From Azotimanducus sp965199815 (GTDB taxonomy: Bacteria > Pseudomonadota > Gammaproteobacteria > Pseudomonadales > Azotimanducaceae): a DNA stretch of 64,000 bases. The DNA lies in assembly GCA_965199815.1 (NCBI GenBank), contig CBDATE010000033.1:372001-436000 (forward strand). The letters run 5' to 3'. How positions within the stretch are numbered: the stretch's first letter is position 1; every line of letters starts with the position of its first letter. The notes beneath the pieces were generated by a model, which ran no database searches, had not been told where the DNA came from, and saw only the letters and a program-made list of their open reading frames with translations. Below, piece after piece: positions 15,605 through 24,848 of this stretch. The translations under genes were made by a program, and so were the position numbers.

Positions 15605-16957
15605 CTAGAGAATGAATCTCGACAGGTCCTGATCTTGCACAAGCTCCTCGAGCTGTTGGTCCACATAGGAAGCGTCTATGGTGACTTTCTTGTCACCGCC
15701 ACGCGAAGCGTCAAAGGAAATCTCGTCAAGCAGGCGTTCCATGAGGGTGTGGAGCCGACGTGCGCCGATATTCTCTGTCGATTCGTTCACCTGAAAAGCG
15801 AGGTCGGCGATACGCTTGATGGCATCGGCATCAAAGTCGAGCGTCACCCCGTCAACGCCGAGCAGTGCCTTGTACTGCTCCACGAGTGATGCCGAGGGTT
15901 CGGTCAGGATGCGACAGAAATCATCCGATGTGAGCGCGTTCAATTCGACGCGGATAGGCAGGCGCCCTTGCAATTCGGGAATGAGGTCGGAGGGTTTGGA
16001 CAGGTGAAAGGCACCCGAGGCGATGAACAGTATGTGGTCGGTTTTCACCATGCCGCTTCTGGTCGAAACCGTACAACCTTCCACCAGCGGCAGCAGGTCG
16101 CGCTGTACGCCCTCTCTGGACACATCCACGGAGGTGCGCTCGCGGCCTGCGACCTTGTCAATCTCGTCAATGAACACGATGCCAGTCTGCTCCACCGCAC
16201 ACACCGCCGAGTGACGGATTTCTTCCTCGTTCACCAGCAACAAGGCCTCTTCTTCCTCGATCCGCCTGAGAGCCTCCGGAATTTTCAAACGAATACGCTT
16301 GCGACGACCACCGCTCAGATTGGAAAGCACTTCCTGCAGCTGGTCGCCCATGCCTTCAAGACCGGGCGGGGTCATGATTTCTATCCCGACCTGGGATTCG
16401 TTCAATTCGACATTCACCTCGCGCTCGTCGAGCTCGCCCCCGCGCAGCTTGCGGCGCATGAACTCGCGAGTGCTCGCGCGGCTCTCTTCGGAGGTGCTTT
16501 CAGTTGTCTGCGGTGACGGCAGCAGGATGTCGAGCAAGCGTTCTTCAGCGGTTTCCTCGGCGCGCGGTTGCACCTGATTCAGGTGTTCCTGGCGCACCAT
16601 TTTCGTGGCCTGATCGACCAGATCACGAATGATGGCTTCGGCATCCCGTCCGACATAGCCAACCTCCGTGAACTTGGTCGCTTCAACCTTGATGAAGGGT
16701 GCCTTGGCGAGTTTTGCCAGCCGCCGGGCGATTTCCGTCTTGCCGACACCCGTGGGGCCGATCATGAGGATGTTCTTCGGCATGACTTCGTCGCGCAAGG
16801 TTTCGTCGAGCTGCATGCGACGCCAGCGGTTACGCAGGGCGAGTGCGACAGCGCGCTTGGCCTTGTCTTGTCCGATGATATGTCGATCGAGTTCATCGAC
16901 AATTTCTGGCGGCGTCATGACTTCTGCATACGCCTCCCGACTGGTGGGTTGTGTCAT
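15605..16957 (-). CDS. hslU: ATP-dependent protease ATPase subunit HslU
   Basis: A 450-residue AAA+ unfoldase that feeds substrates to HslV. Walker A is GPTGVGKT (67-74), Walker B is GIVFIDEIDK, and the C-terminus ends in the DLSRFIL tail that inserts into HslV. The intermediate I-domain lies between them. The ATG at 16957 overlaps the hslV stop by 4 bp (16954-16957), so I use it rather than the longer frame to 17002. Confidence 0.98.
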   Translation of the reverse strand: MTQPTSREAYAEVMTPPEIVDELDRHIIGQDKAKRAVALALRNRWRRMQLDETLRDEVMPKNILMIGPTGVGKTEIARRLAKLAKAPFIKVEATKFTEVGYVGRDAEAIIRDLVDQATKMVRQEHLNQVQPRAEETAEERLLDILLPSPQTTESTSEESRASTREFMRRKLRGGELDEREVNVELNESQVGIEIMTPPGLEGMGDQLQEVLSNLSGGRRKRIRLKIPEALRRIEEEEALLLVNEEEIRHSAVCAVEQTGIVFIDEIDKVAGRERTSVDVSREGVQRDLLPLVEGCTVSTRSGMVKTDHILFIASGAFHLSKPSDLIPELQGRLPIRVELNALTSDDFCRILTEPSASLVEQYKALLGVDGVTLDFDADAIKRIADLAFQVNESTENIGARRLHTLMERLLDEISFDASRGGDKKVTIDASYVDQQLEELVQDQDLSRFIL

Positions 16958-17565
16958 AAGTCGATTCGCTCGATGCATCTGTTGTGATTTGTATATACGC
17001 ATATGTCGGCGGCAATGGAAAGCCCCTGTTGCACAATCGTGTCGGCATCAAGGTCCGTGTTGTCGAGCAGCGCCCGCGCTGCCGCGAGCGCGAAGGGGCC
17101 GCCAGAACCAATCCCGATCAGGCCCCCTTCGGGTTCGACCACATCACCGGTTCCGCTGACGATCAGGGATGTTTCCCGACCGGCGACTGCGAGCATGGCT
17201 TCTAGTCGGCGCAGTGCACGGTCACTGCGCCAATCCTTGGCCAGCTCGACCGCCGCCCGCGTCAGATTGCCACTGTAGCGATCAAGCTGGCCTTCAAAGC
17301 GCTCGAAGAGTGTGAAGGCATCCGCCGTGCTACCGGCAAATCCTGCGATTACCGAACCCTCGTGCAAACGCCGCACCTTGGTCGCGTTGTCTTTCATGAC
17401 AGTTGCGCCGAGAGATACCTGCCCGTCTCCACCCATGACCACCTGCCGTGCGCGCCTGACGGTGAGAATGGTTGTGCTGCGGATCTTCAGGGTATCAGGC
17501 GGGCTGGTCTCGATGAGCTCGTCTGATACGGAAGGTCGGAGGCTGGCTAGTGGAGGTTTGGGCAT
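16954..17565 (-). CDS. hslV: ATP-dependent protease proteolytic subunit HslV, N-terminally extended
   Basis: A 203-residue precursor of the threonine peptidase that partners HslU. The core TTILTVRRARQVVMGGDGQVSLG aligns with the mature HslV start, so the catalytic threonine is about T31 or T32 rather than residue 2. The roughly 30-residue extension has no internal ATG/GTG/TTG start before the core. Family knowledge: some HslV proteins are made with a short propeptide that is removed. The rest (GSVIAGFAGSTADAFTLFERFE, ALLDNTDLDA) is standard. It precedes hslU with a 4-bp overlap. Confidence 0.95.
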   Translation of the reverse strand: MPKPPLASLRPSVSDELIETSPPDTLKIRSTTILTVRRARQVVMGGDGQVSLGATVMKDNATKVRRLHEGSVIAGFAGSTADAFTLFERFEGQLDRYSGNLTRAAVELAKDWRSDRALRRLEAMLAVAGRETSLIVSGTGDVVEPEGGLIGIGSGGPFALAAARALLDNTDLDADTIVQQGLSIAADICVYTNHNRCIERIDL

Positions 17566-17635
17566 AATCGGGAGTTTCGGATGGCTGTTACGGGGGCAGA
17601 ACCGGTGCGTAATCTATTGCGTATCGGGATACTGT

Positions 17636-18328
17636 TCAGGATGTTCGATACAGGGGCAGGGGGTCGATATCCTCTGCGCGCAAACGATCGGCGGCCCCCT
17701 CCATCTGTTGCCTGGTCTCATAGGGGCCGACAAACACCCGGTGCCAGACTCCGCCGCCCGGAACCGTGACGCGCGATGTTCGTGACGGGAGTCCGAGAAG
17801 CAGGATTCTGGCGCGCAGGGTTTCCGCCTTGTCATGAGCGCGGAAGGACCCCGCCTGCAGAAAATATCTGGCATTGGTCTGTATTTCGAGCCGCGGTGTG
17901 GATGGCTGTGGTGTAGATGCAGATTCTGGTAGCGAGATGTCTGCCTGCTCGGGTGTTGTCGGACGAATTGGTGCCGGTGTGTCCTGATAATCCGTTCCTG
18001 CGGATGGTGCGGCTTGCCCCGACATCCCGTCCCGTGTCGGCTGCGGTGTGGAGACTATGTTTTGCAAGGGTGGCGGGCGATTTTCCTGCGTGGTATCAAT
18101 GGTGTCGCTCTGCGTGAGCATATCGAAAAACCGGAAGCTCAGTTCCTGTGCCTCCGGGTTCACGAAGTTGATGGAATCCCGTGTCTCCGGCTGCAGGCCA
18201 CCAACGAACATATCAACTGCCTGACCAACGCCAAGTGTCAGGACCACGCCGAGCGCGATGCCCGTCAACAGGAGTATCGCGCGATTGCCCTGCGTGGACA
18301 GGGATGTGGATGATTCAGGTTTGGCCAT
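17636..18328 (-). CDS. SPOR-domain inner-membrane protein (FtsN-like)
   Basis: A 230-residue protein with a short cytoplasmic start, one membrane helix (about 18-40), a long Pro/Thr/Ser/Gln linker, and a C-terminal SPOR domain (YFLQAGSFRAHDKAETLRARILLLG ... WHRVFVGPYETRQQMEGAADRL). SPOR domains bind denuded septal peptidoglycan, so it is probably a cell-division or envelope protein. It lies upstream of hslVU, where a SPOR/FtsN-like gene is commonly found. It is too short and divergent to call ftsN firmly. Confidence 0.85.
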   Translation of the reverse strand: MAKPESSTSLSTQGNRAILLLTGIALGVVLTLGVGQAVDMFVGGLQPETRDSINFVNPEAQELSFRFFDMLTQSDTIDTTQENRPPPLQNIVSTPQPTRDGMSGQAAPSAGTDYQDTPAPIRPTTPEQADISLPESASTPQPSTPRLEIQTNARYFLQAGSFRAHDKAETLRARILLLGLPSRTSRVTVPGGGVWHRVFVGPYETRQQMEGAADRLRAEDIDPLPLYRTS

Positions 18329-18633
18329 TGGCAGCGTGTGTTATCAGTGTGTATCCGTGATTGCTCGTTGTACGGGTGAAATGGAGAAGCCGTGGGAGTT
18401 GAAGCCGTGGGAGTTGAAGCCGTGGGAGTTATTGTACTTCACAGCTTGGTTCAACCCAAGGTTGCTGTTCGCGACAAACTCCCTTCGGTATGTTGGCAAG
18501 TCTGCGCTTCCGGTTGAATCCCTTGTCGCACGGGGCATTGCAGTTCACGGTTGCATGACAGGCATTGAAAAGACGCAAAAAGCACAGATTGTGAAGGTTC
18601 CTGTGCAGTAATCCACTCCCGAAGAAGACCCCC
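18329..18633. other. Divergent intergenic region upstream of clpB
   Basis: A 305-bp gap between the leftward SPOR gene and rightward clpB. It contains a perfect 15-bp triplication (18386-18430). No clear sigma-32 heat-shock promoter could be picked out by eye. A 76-codon frame starts at 18381 (MEKPWELKPWEL...), but its only notable feature is the repeat, so I do not call it a gene. Confidence 0.5.
18386..18430. repeat. Three perfect 15-bp tandem repeats
   Basis: The unit GAAGCCGTGGGAGTT is repeated three times without change. Its length is a multiple of three, so in one frame it gives a repeated KPWEL peptide. It lies upstream of clpB. Confidence 0.9.
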
Positions 18634-21231
18634 ATGAATCAGGACAAGCTCTCTCCACAATCACAGACGCTGCTTGGCAATGCCCAATCGCTCGCCCTCG
18701 GGCGCGACCACTCCGAGCTTTCTCCCTGGCATCTGTTGCACCTGATGCTTGCTGACGAGACCTCCGGCCTGCCGAGGCTGCTTGCCACCTGCGGTGGCGA
18801 CCTTGCGGCCTTGCGATCGGGAGTCGCGGCAGCGCTCGATGCGCTCGCTGTGGTGAAGAATCCGACTGGCGATATGCGCCTTTCGCCCGACACCTTGCGC
18901 GTACTCGGGCTCGCCGACCGTGCTGCACAGAAGACCGGTAGCCAGCGTATCAGTCCGGCGCATCTCCTGCTCGGCATGTGTGATCTCGGGCATCCACTGG
19001 CCAGCTTGCTGCGCGCATCCGGCGTACAGGCGGATGCCTTGCGTCATGCTCTGACGAGTGACGATCAGCTTGCAAACGAGAGCGGTCAGGGAGACGATTC
19101 GGCGCTTGCCACCTATACCCGGGATCTGACTGCGCTCGCCGCCGAGGCGCGCCTTGATCCGGTAATTGGCCGTGATGAGGAGATCCGCCGGGTCATTCAG
19201 GTATTGCAGCGTCGCACCAAGAACAATCCGGTGCTCATAGGCGAGCCAGGCGTGGGCAAGACAGCTGTCGTGGAAGGGCTTGCACAGCGCATACTTGATG
19301 GCGAGGTGCCGGAAGGTCTCGAGAACAAGCGCGTCCTGTCGCTGGATCTGGCGGCGTTGATCGCCGGTGCCAAATACCGCGGCGAATTCGAGGAGCGATT
19401 GAAATCCGTGCTCGAGGAACTCTCGCGGCAGGGCGGCAAGGTGGTGCTGTTCATCGATGAGTTGCACAGCGTCGTTGGTGCCGGCAAGGCGGAAGGCTCG
19501 ATGGATGCCGGCAATATGCTCAAGCCTGCCCTGGCGCGCGGCGAATTGCACTGCGTCGGTGCCACGACCCTGAACGAGTATCGCCAGTCCATCGAGAAAG
19601 ACGCAGCACTCGAACGCCGCTTTCAGAAGGTGTTGGTGGAGGAGCCGGATGGCGAGCAGACCATCGCCATCCTGCGTGGCCTCAAGGAACGATACGAGAT
19701 TCATCACGGCGTGGACATCACCGATCCGGCCATCGTCTCGGCGGCCAGGCTCTCGCACAGGTACATCACCGACCGACAACTGCCTGACAAGGCGATTGAC
19801 CTGATTGACGAAGCGGCCAGCCGCATCCGCATGGAGATGGATTCCAGGCCCGAGCAGATGGATATGCTGGAGCGTCGGCTCATGCAACTCAAGATGGAAC
19901 TCAAGGCGCTCAGCGACGAGCACGACGAGGAGTCCCGGGAAAGGGCCGATGCCCTCGGCGCGTCCATCACGGAGACGGAGGCCACCTATGCCGGGCTTGA
20001 AGAAATCTGGCGCGCGGAGAAGGCGGCGCTGGTAGGTGAGCAACAATTGCGGGAAACGCTTGATGCGCTGCGCACGGAATTCGATGCCGCGAAGCGCAGC
20101 GGGGATCTTGATCGCATGTCCGAGATTCAATACGGCCGCATTCCCGAGGTGGAGCGCCAGATCGAGGCGGCATCCACGGCTTCGCAGACGGCCGCGGAGG
20201 GGCAGCCAACCTTGCTCAAGAACCGCGTCACAGAGAACGAGATCGCCGATGTGGTCGCCAAATGGACGGGTATTCCTGTGGCGCGCCTGATGGATGCCGA
20301 GCGGGAGCGCCTGCTTGACCTTGAATCCTGCATACATCGCCGCGTGGTCGGCCAGGATCCGGCGGTGTCCGCCATCTGTCAGGCGGTGCGACGCTCGCGA
20401 GCCGGTATCGGCGACCCCGCCAGGCCGATTGGCGTGTTCATGTTCCTCGGCCCGACCGGCGTGGGCAAGACGGAGGTATCGAAAGCGCTCGCGGATGCGC
20501 TGTTTGACAGCGAGCAGGCGCTGGTACGCATGGATATGTCCGAATTCATGGAGAAACATTCGGTGGCGCGATTGATCGGGGCACCGCCGGGCTATATCGG
20601 CTATGAGGAGGGCGGGCAGTTGACCGAAGCCATTCGTCGCAGACCCTACAGCCTGGTGTTGCTTGACGAGATCGAGAAAGCCCATCAGGAGGTATTCAAT
20701 ATACTGCTGCAAGTGATGGACGAAGGACATCTGACCGACGGTCAGGGGCGCAGGGTCAATTTTCGCAATGCGGTTATCGTGATGACCTCGAACCTTGGCA
20801 GCGAGCTCATACACACGCATGCGAGTGACGGAGAGAGTGACTATGAGACCCTGCAGCGGCTGGTGCTCGGCATCGCTGCGGAGCATTTTCGCCCCGAGTT
20901 TCTGAACCGGGTTGACGAATTGGTGGTGTTTCATCCTCTGGTCAGAGAGCAGCTGGTGCGCATCATGGGCTTGCAAATCGAACGGCTGCGTACCAGATTG
21001 GCCGAGAAGCGCCTGCAATTACAGGTTGACCCCGAGGTGCTCGAGCGCCTGGTGGAGCGATGGGAAGATCCGGCCTACGGTGCTCGCCCGATCAAGCGGG
21101 CGGTGCAAACGCATCTGGAGAATCCCCTCGCGAGCAGAATTTTGGCCACAGACTTCAAGGAAGGCGATACAATCCGCACTTCGTGGATAGACGGAGACAT
21201 CATGTTTCGTCATGCACAGGCATCGCAGTAA
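18634..21231 (+). CDS. clpB: ATP-dependent disaggregase ClpB
   Basis: An 865-residue Hsp100 chaperone that resolves aggregated proteins together with DnaK. Order: N-terminal repeat domain (1-145), AAA-1 with Walker A GEPGVGKT (about 203-210), the coiled-coil middle domain (about 395-520) that marks ClpB rather than ClpA/ClpC, AAA-2 with Walker A GPTGVGKT (about 607-614), and a C-terminal D2-small domain. The length is normal (E. coli 857). A GAAGAAG purine stretch precedes the ATG. The amidohydrolase gene overlaps its last 20 bp. Confidence 0.97.
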   Translation: MNQDKLSPQSQTLLGNAQSLALGRDHSELSPWHLLHLMLADETSGLPRLLATCGGDLAALRSGVAAALDALAVVKNPTGDMRLSPDTLRVLGLADRAAQKTGSQRISPAHLLLGMCDLGHPLASLLRASGVQADALRHALTSDDQLANESGQGDDSALATYTRDLTALAAEARLDPVIGRDEEIRRVIQVLQRRTKNNPVLIGEPGVGKTAVVEGLAQRILDGEVPEGLENKRVLSLDLAALIAGAKYRGEFEERLKSVLEELSRQGGKVVLFIDELHSVVGAGKAEGSMDAGNMLKPALARGELHCVGATTLNEYRQSIEKDAALERRFQKVLVEEPDGEQTIAILRGLKERYEIHHGVDITDPAIVSAARLSHRYITDRQLPDKAIDLIDEAASRIRMEMDSRPEQMDMLERRLMQLKMELKALSDEHDEESRERADALGASITETEATYAGLEEIWRAEKAALVGEQQLRETLDALRTEFDAAKRSGDLDRMSEIQYGRIPEVERQIEAASTASQTAAEGQPTLLKNRVTENEIADVVAKWTGIPVARLMDAERERLLDLESCIHRRVVGQDPAVSAICQAVRRSRAGIGDPARPIGVFMFLGPTGVGKTEVSKALADALFDSEQALVRMDMSEFMEKHSVARLIGAPPGYIGYEEGGQLTEAIRRRPYSLVLLDEIEKAHQEVFNILLQVMDEGHLTDGQGRRVNFRNAVIVMTSNLGSELIHTHASDGESDYETLQRLVLGIAAEHFRPEFLNRVDELVVFHPLVREQLVRIMGLQIERLRTRLAEKRLQLQVDPEVLERLVERWEDPAYGARPIKRAVQTHLENPLASRILATDFKEGDTIRTSWIDGDIMFRHAQASQ

Positions 21232-22750
21232 CAACACCGTGAATACCCGGCAACCCGACCGGCAACCTGAGCGGTACGGCTCGCTGGCGCGCAGTGCGCT
21301 GGCGTTGCTGCTCGGCGCACTGCTGCCCGGCGCTGTGTCGGTGCAGGTTCTCGCCGAGACCTTCGAGCCCTATGCTTCCACCTATGTCGCGCCCGCGCAC
21401 TCGCCGGTGCTGATCGAAAATCTCACTGTGCTCACCGGTGAAGGCGAGCAATTGGAAGCGACAGACGTGTTCTTCGAGGATGGGCGGCTCGCCGCCGTGG
21501 GCGCTGATCTCGAGGTGCAGCGCGACGGGTTGGTGACGATTGATGGTGCGGGCAAATGGCTTACCCCCGGGTTGATCGATGTGCATTCTCATCTCGGCAA
21601 TTATGCGGCACCTGCGACACAAGCCACCGATGATGGCAATGAAATGACCGACCCGGTGACCGCGCACGTGTGGGCGGAGCATTCGGTATGGCCACAGGAC
21701 CCGCAGTTCGGGCTTGCGCTCGCTGGCGGTGTGACCACGCTCATGGTGCTGCCTGGTTCGGCGAATCTGTTTGGCGGGCGCACCGTGACGCTGAAGAATG
21801 TACGTGCGCGCAGCGTGTACGACATGCTGTTTCCGGGTGCGCCGCACGGCCTCAAGATCGCCTGCGGCGAGAATCCCAAGCGGGTGTACGGCGAGCGTTT
21901 GCAAGCGCCCATGACGCGCATGGGCAATGTGGCCGGCTTCCGCGCCGCCTGGATTGAAGCCGAGGACTACCGGCGCGAGTGGCGTGCGTATCAGGACGCG
22001 CTGGATGAATATCTGGCCGAGCAGGCTGAACGTCAGCTGGCAACGGGCGAGGCATCGGCAACGGAACCCGCTGTCGAGGCGAGCGAGAGCGACCTGCAAC
22101 GCCCCGAACCGCCAGTCAGGGACCTGGGGCTGGAGACCTTGATGGGGGTGCTGGATGGCGAGATTCTTGTCCACAACCACTGCTATCGGGCGGATGAGAT
22201 GGTCGTCATGCTGAATATTGCGCAGGAATTCGATTTTTCCGTCAGCGCCTTCCATCATGCCGTGGAGTCCTACAAGGTCGCTGATGTGCTGCGCGAACAT
22301 GATGTCTGTTCTGCCGTCTGGGCGGATTGGTGGGGTTTCAAGCTTGAAGCCTGGGATGTGCTGCACGAGAACGCGGCGCTCATTCATCAGGCAGGTGCCT
22401 GCGCCATCATTCATTCCGACAGCGCCATGGACATACAGCGCCTCAATCAGGAGGCGGCCAAGGCCATGGCCGCCGGACAGCGACGCGGCATGGCGATAGA
22501 CGCAGCCGCGGCGATTGCGTGGATCACCGCAAATCCCGCCAGAGCCATGGGTATCGACCACCTGACCGGCACGGTCTCGGTGGGCAAGGCGGCTGATCTG
22601 GTGCTCTGGAACCGCAACCCCATGAGTATCTATGCGCGCGCTCTCATGGTCTTTATTGACGGCGTACTGGTGCACGAACGCGGTTCGAGCGAGACACGGC
22701 TGCTGTCCGACTTCGACCTCGGACAAACATATCGGGGTCGGCGCCCATGA
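21212..22750 (+). CDS. Amidohydrolase-superfamily protein, secreted (catalytic-type member of a pair)
   Basis: A 512-residue protein with a hydrophobic N-terminal segment (about 27-48) consistent with export. It carries a complete amidohydrolase metal site: H125-S-H127 in PGLIDVHSHLG, further metal-ligand candidates in LVHNHCYRADEM (H321) and SAFHHAVESYK, and IIHSDSAMD for the catalytic aspartate. It closes with the composite-domain VGKAADLVLWNRNP. The substrate is unknown; related enzymes cleave cyclic amides, dipeptides or imidazolones. It overlaps clpB upstream and the next amidohydrolase gene by 4 bp. The start could also be the GTG at 21239. Confidence 0.85.
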   Translation: MHRHRSNNTVNTRQPDRQPERYGSLARSALALLLGALLPGAVSVQVLAETFEPYASTYVAPAHSPVLIENLTVLTGEGEQLEATDVFFEDGRLAAVGADLEVQRDGLVTIDGAGKWLTPGLIDVHSHLGNYAAPATQATDDGNEMTDPVTAHVWAEHSVWPQDPQFGLALAGGVTTLMVLPGSANLFGGRTVTLKNVRARSVYDMLFPGAPHGLKIACGENPKRVYGERLQAPMTRMGNVAGFRAAWIEAEDYRREWRAYQDALDEYLAEQAERQLATGEASATEPAVEASESDLQRPEPPVRDLGLETLMGVLDGEILVHNHCYRADEMVVMLNIAQEFDFSVSAFHHAVESYKVADVLREHDVCSAVWADWWGFKLEAWDVLHENAALIHQAGACAIIHSDSAMDIQRLNQEAAKAMAAGQRRGMAIDAAAAIAWITANPARAMGIDHLTGTVSVGKAADLVLWNRNPMSIYARALMVFIDGVLVHERGSSETRLLSDFDLGQTYRGRRP

Positions 22751-24024
22751 AACTCCTGCTCACCTCGTTCTGGCTTCCGGTGTTGGGTGCACTGGCACAA
22801 TTGACAACCCTGTCCGCCCATGCCGACACCTGGCTGATTGAGGATGCCGAATTGCATACTCTGGGTGCACAGGGTGTTGTGAGCGGCGATTTGTTGTTGG
22901 TGGATGGGCGCATCGAGGCCGTCGCGCCCGAAGTCACGCCACCGCCCGGGACGCAGCGATTCGATGCCGAGGGCAGATCGGTCACCCCCGGGCTGTTCAA
23001 TGCGTTCTCCGATATGGGTCTGATCGAGATAAGTGCCGTGGCCGGGACTCGTGACGATATAGTGGAAATTCCCGATGTCGGCCCGTCCATTCGCCCGCAA
23101 CCGGCGGTCAATCCGTACGGTGAGGTCTGGCGGCAAGCGCTGGTGTCCGGGGTCACCTTCGCGCTCACCGCGCCCGGCTTCGGGCAGACATCGATTGCCG
23201 GCAGGAGCCTCGCGTTGCGGCTTGGCCAACATGCCGAGCCGGTGCTGGAGAACGATGTGTCGCTGGTTGTGGCCATGAATGAGGTGGGCGCGGCGCTTGT
23301 CGGAGGCTCTCGCGCCGCGAACTTCGCATTCATTCGACAAGCCTTTCTGAATGCCGAAGCTTACGCGCAAACAGCTCTCTGGCATCAGGGCTTGCGCTTG
23401 GGCCCACACGAACTTCGCGCGCTGCACACTGTGCGTGAGGCGAACCGCCCGCTGGCCATTCTGGCCAACCGCGTGTCCGATATTCGCGCCGCCATCGCAC
23501 TTGCCCGCGAGTTTGATATGTCGCTGGTTATACTCGGTGGCATCGAAGCCTGGCAGATAGCTGACGAGCTCGCGCGGGCGAATGTGCCCGTCATCCTGTA
23601 TCCATTCAACAATACCCCGGACAACTTCGAGTCGCTGGGCGCACGCCTTGACAGCGCCGTGGTGCTACATGCGGCGGGTGTCGAATTCGCCATGATGACC
23701 TCCGATGCCCACGAATCTTCGGAGCTGCGCCAGATTGCCGGCAATCTGGTCGCGGAAGGATTGCCCTGGCAGGCCGCGCTTGCATCCATCACCTTGAACC
23801 CGAGCCGCATCTGGGGCGTGTCTGACCGCACAGGGTCGCTGGAAGTGGGCAAGCTCGCCGATGTGGTCGTCTGGTCGGGTGACCCGCTCGAAGTGACCAG
23901 TTCGGCTGAACAGGTCTTTGTAGCCGGTGCACCTATCGACATGCGCAGCCGCCAGGATGCCCTGTTCGAGCGCTATCAATCCCTCCCCGGTGGCGCGCTG
24001 CCGACGGGCATCCCTTCGCCCTGA
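22747..24024 (+). CDS. Amidohydrolase-like protein with a degenerate metal site
   Basis: A 425-residue protein with a signal peptide (MKLLLTSFWLPVLGALAQLTTLSAHA) and an amidohydrolase composite domain, ending VGKLADVVVWSGDPLEV. At the place where the family has PGLIDxHxH it reads VTPGLFNAFSDMG, so the two metal-binding histidines are missing. A late SDAHE segment remains. It overlaps the previous gene by ATGA, which suggests a heteromeric pair in which this subunit is structural or regulatory. Pairs of this kind occur in other proteobacteria; the function is inferred. Confidence 0.82.
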   Translation: MKLLLTSFWLPVLGALAQLTTLSAHADTWLIEDAELHTLGAQGVVSGDLLLVDGRIEAVAPEVTPPPGTQRFDAEGRSVTPGLFNAFSDMGLIEISAVAGTRDDIVEIPDVGPSIRPQPAVNPYGEVWRQALVSGVTFALTAPGFGQTSIAGRSLALRLGQHAEPVLENDVSLVVAMNEVGAALVGGSRAANFAFIRQAFLNAEAYAQTALWHQGLRLGPHELRALHTVREANRPLAILANRVSDIRAAIALAREFDMSLVILGGIEAWQIADELARANVPVILYPFNNTPDNFESLGARLDSAVVLHAAGVEFAMMTSDAHESSELRQIAGNLVAEGLPWQAALASITLNPSRIWGVSDRTGSLEVGKLADVVVWSGDPLEVTSSAEQVFVAGAPIDMRSRQDALFERYQSLPGGALPTGIPSP

Positions 24025-24044
24025 TACCTCGCAGGAGTACGCAC

Positions 24045-24830
24045 ATGGACATGCGAGGCGGTGTTGCTATAGTCACCGGATCATCTTCGGGCGTAGGCGC
24101 GGCTTGCGCTCGCCGTCTTGCAGAGCAGGGTGCCAACATCATCGTCAACTACGCCAGCAATCGCGACGGCGCGGAGGAAACCCGGCGCGCCTGCGAGGCG
24201 CTCGGTGTCGAGGCGCGCGTTGTGCAGGCCGATGTGTCGTGTGATGCGGACTGTCGGCGTATTGTCCAGGCCGCAGAAGATGCCTGGGGGCGGGTCGATG
24301 CGCTGGTGAATAACGCCGGCAGGACGGTGTTTTGTGCCATGAATGATCTGGAGGGCTTGAGCGCCGAGGATTTTCAGCGCATTTATGCGGTCAATACGAT
24401 TGGCGCGTTTCAGATGAGCCGCGCGGTTGCACCCCTGATGAAGCGCGGCGGCCGCGGCAGCATCGTGATGGTGGCCTCGATAGCTGGCATCGTCGGCGTT
24501 GGCAGTTCCATTGCCTACGCAGCTTCGAAGGGGGCCATGATCACCCTGACTCGCTCACTGGCTCGGGTGCTGGGTCCGCAAGTGCGTGTCAACGCCGTGT
24601 GTCCCGGATTCATTCAGGGCGATTGGTTGCGTGAAGGCTGGGGTGAAGATGTGTACGAGGCCAACAAGGCGTATCTCGAAGCGACCACGCCGCTGGCGCG
24701 TACTGCCACGCCGGATCTGGTCGCGGACACGATCCTGCAGTTCGTCGCAGGCGCAGATCTGGTCACCGGCGAGACGCTACTGTTTGATGCCGGTCAACAT
24801 CTGAGCGGCGTACCTGTAACCCGGCTGTGA
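24045..24830 (+). CDS. Short-chain dehydrogenase/reductase
   Basis: A 261-residue classical SDR. The cofactor loop is TGSSSGVGAA (T11 on), the NNAG motif is present (LVNNAGRT), and the active site is Ser in MVASIAG with Y158-x3-K162 (YAASK). An acidic or neutral residue after the second strand (NYASNRDGAEE) leaves NAD versus NADP open. The ATG has GCAGGAG 8-9 bases upstream. It lies 20 bp after the amidohydrolase pair on the same strand, so it may share their transcript. The substrate is unknown. Confidence 0.92.
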   Translation: MDMRGGVAIVTGSSSGVGAACARRLAEQGANIIVNYASNRDGAEETRRACEALGVEARVVQADVSCDADCRRIVQAAEDAWGRVDALVNNAGRTVFCAMNDLEGLSAEDFQRIYAVNTIGAFQMSRAVAPLMKRGGRGSIVMVASIAGIVGVGSSIAYAASKGAMITLTRSLARVLGPQVRVNAVCPGFIQGDWLREGWGEDVYEANKAYLEATTPLARTATPDLVADTILQFVAGADLVTGETLLFDAGQHLSGVPVTRL

Positions 24831-24848
24831 CGCAAGTCGGTTGTTCTT

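Noticed and set aside
18661..21018. 785-codon open frame antisense to clpB
   Set aside because: A frame shadow in GC-rich coding DNA; its translation shows no domain, while the plus strand is an unmistakable ClpB.
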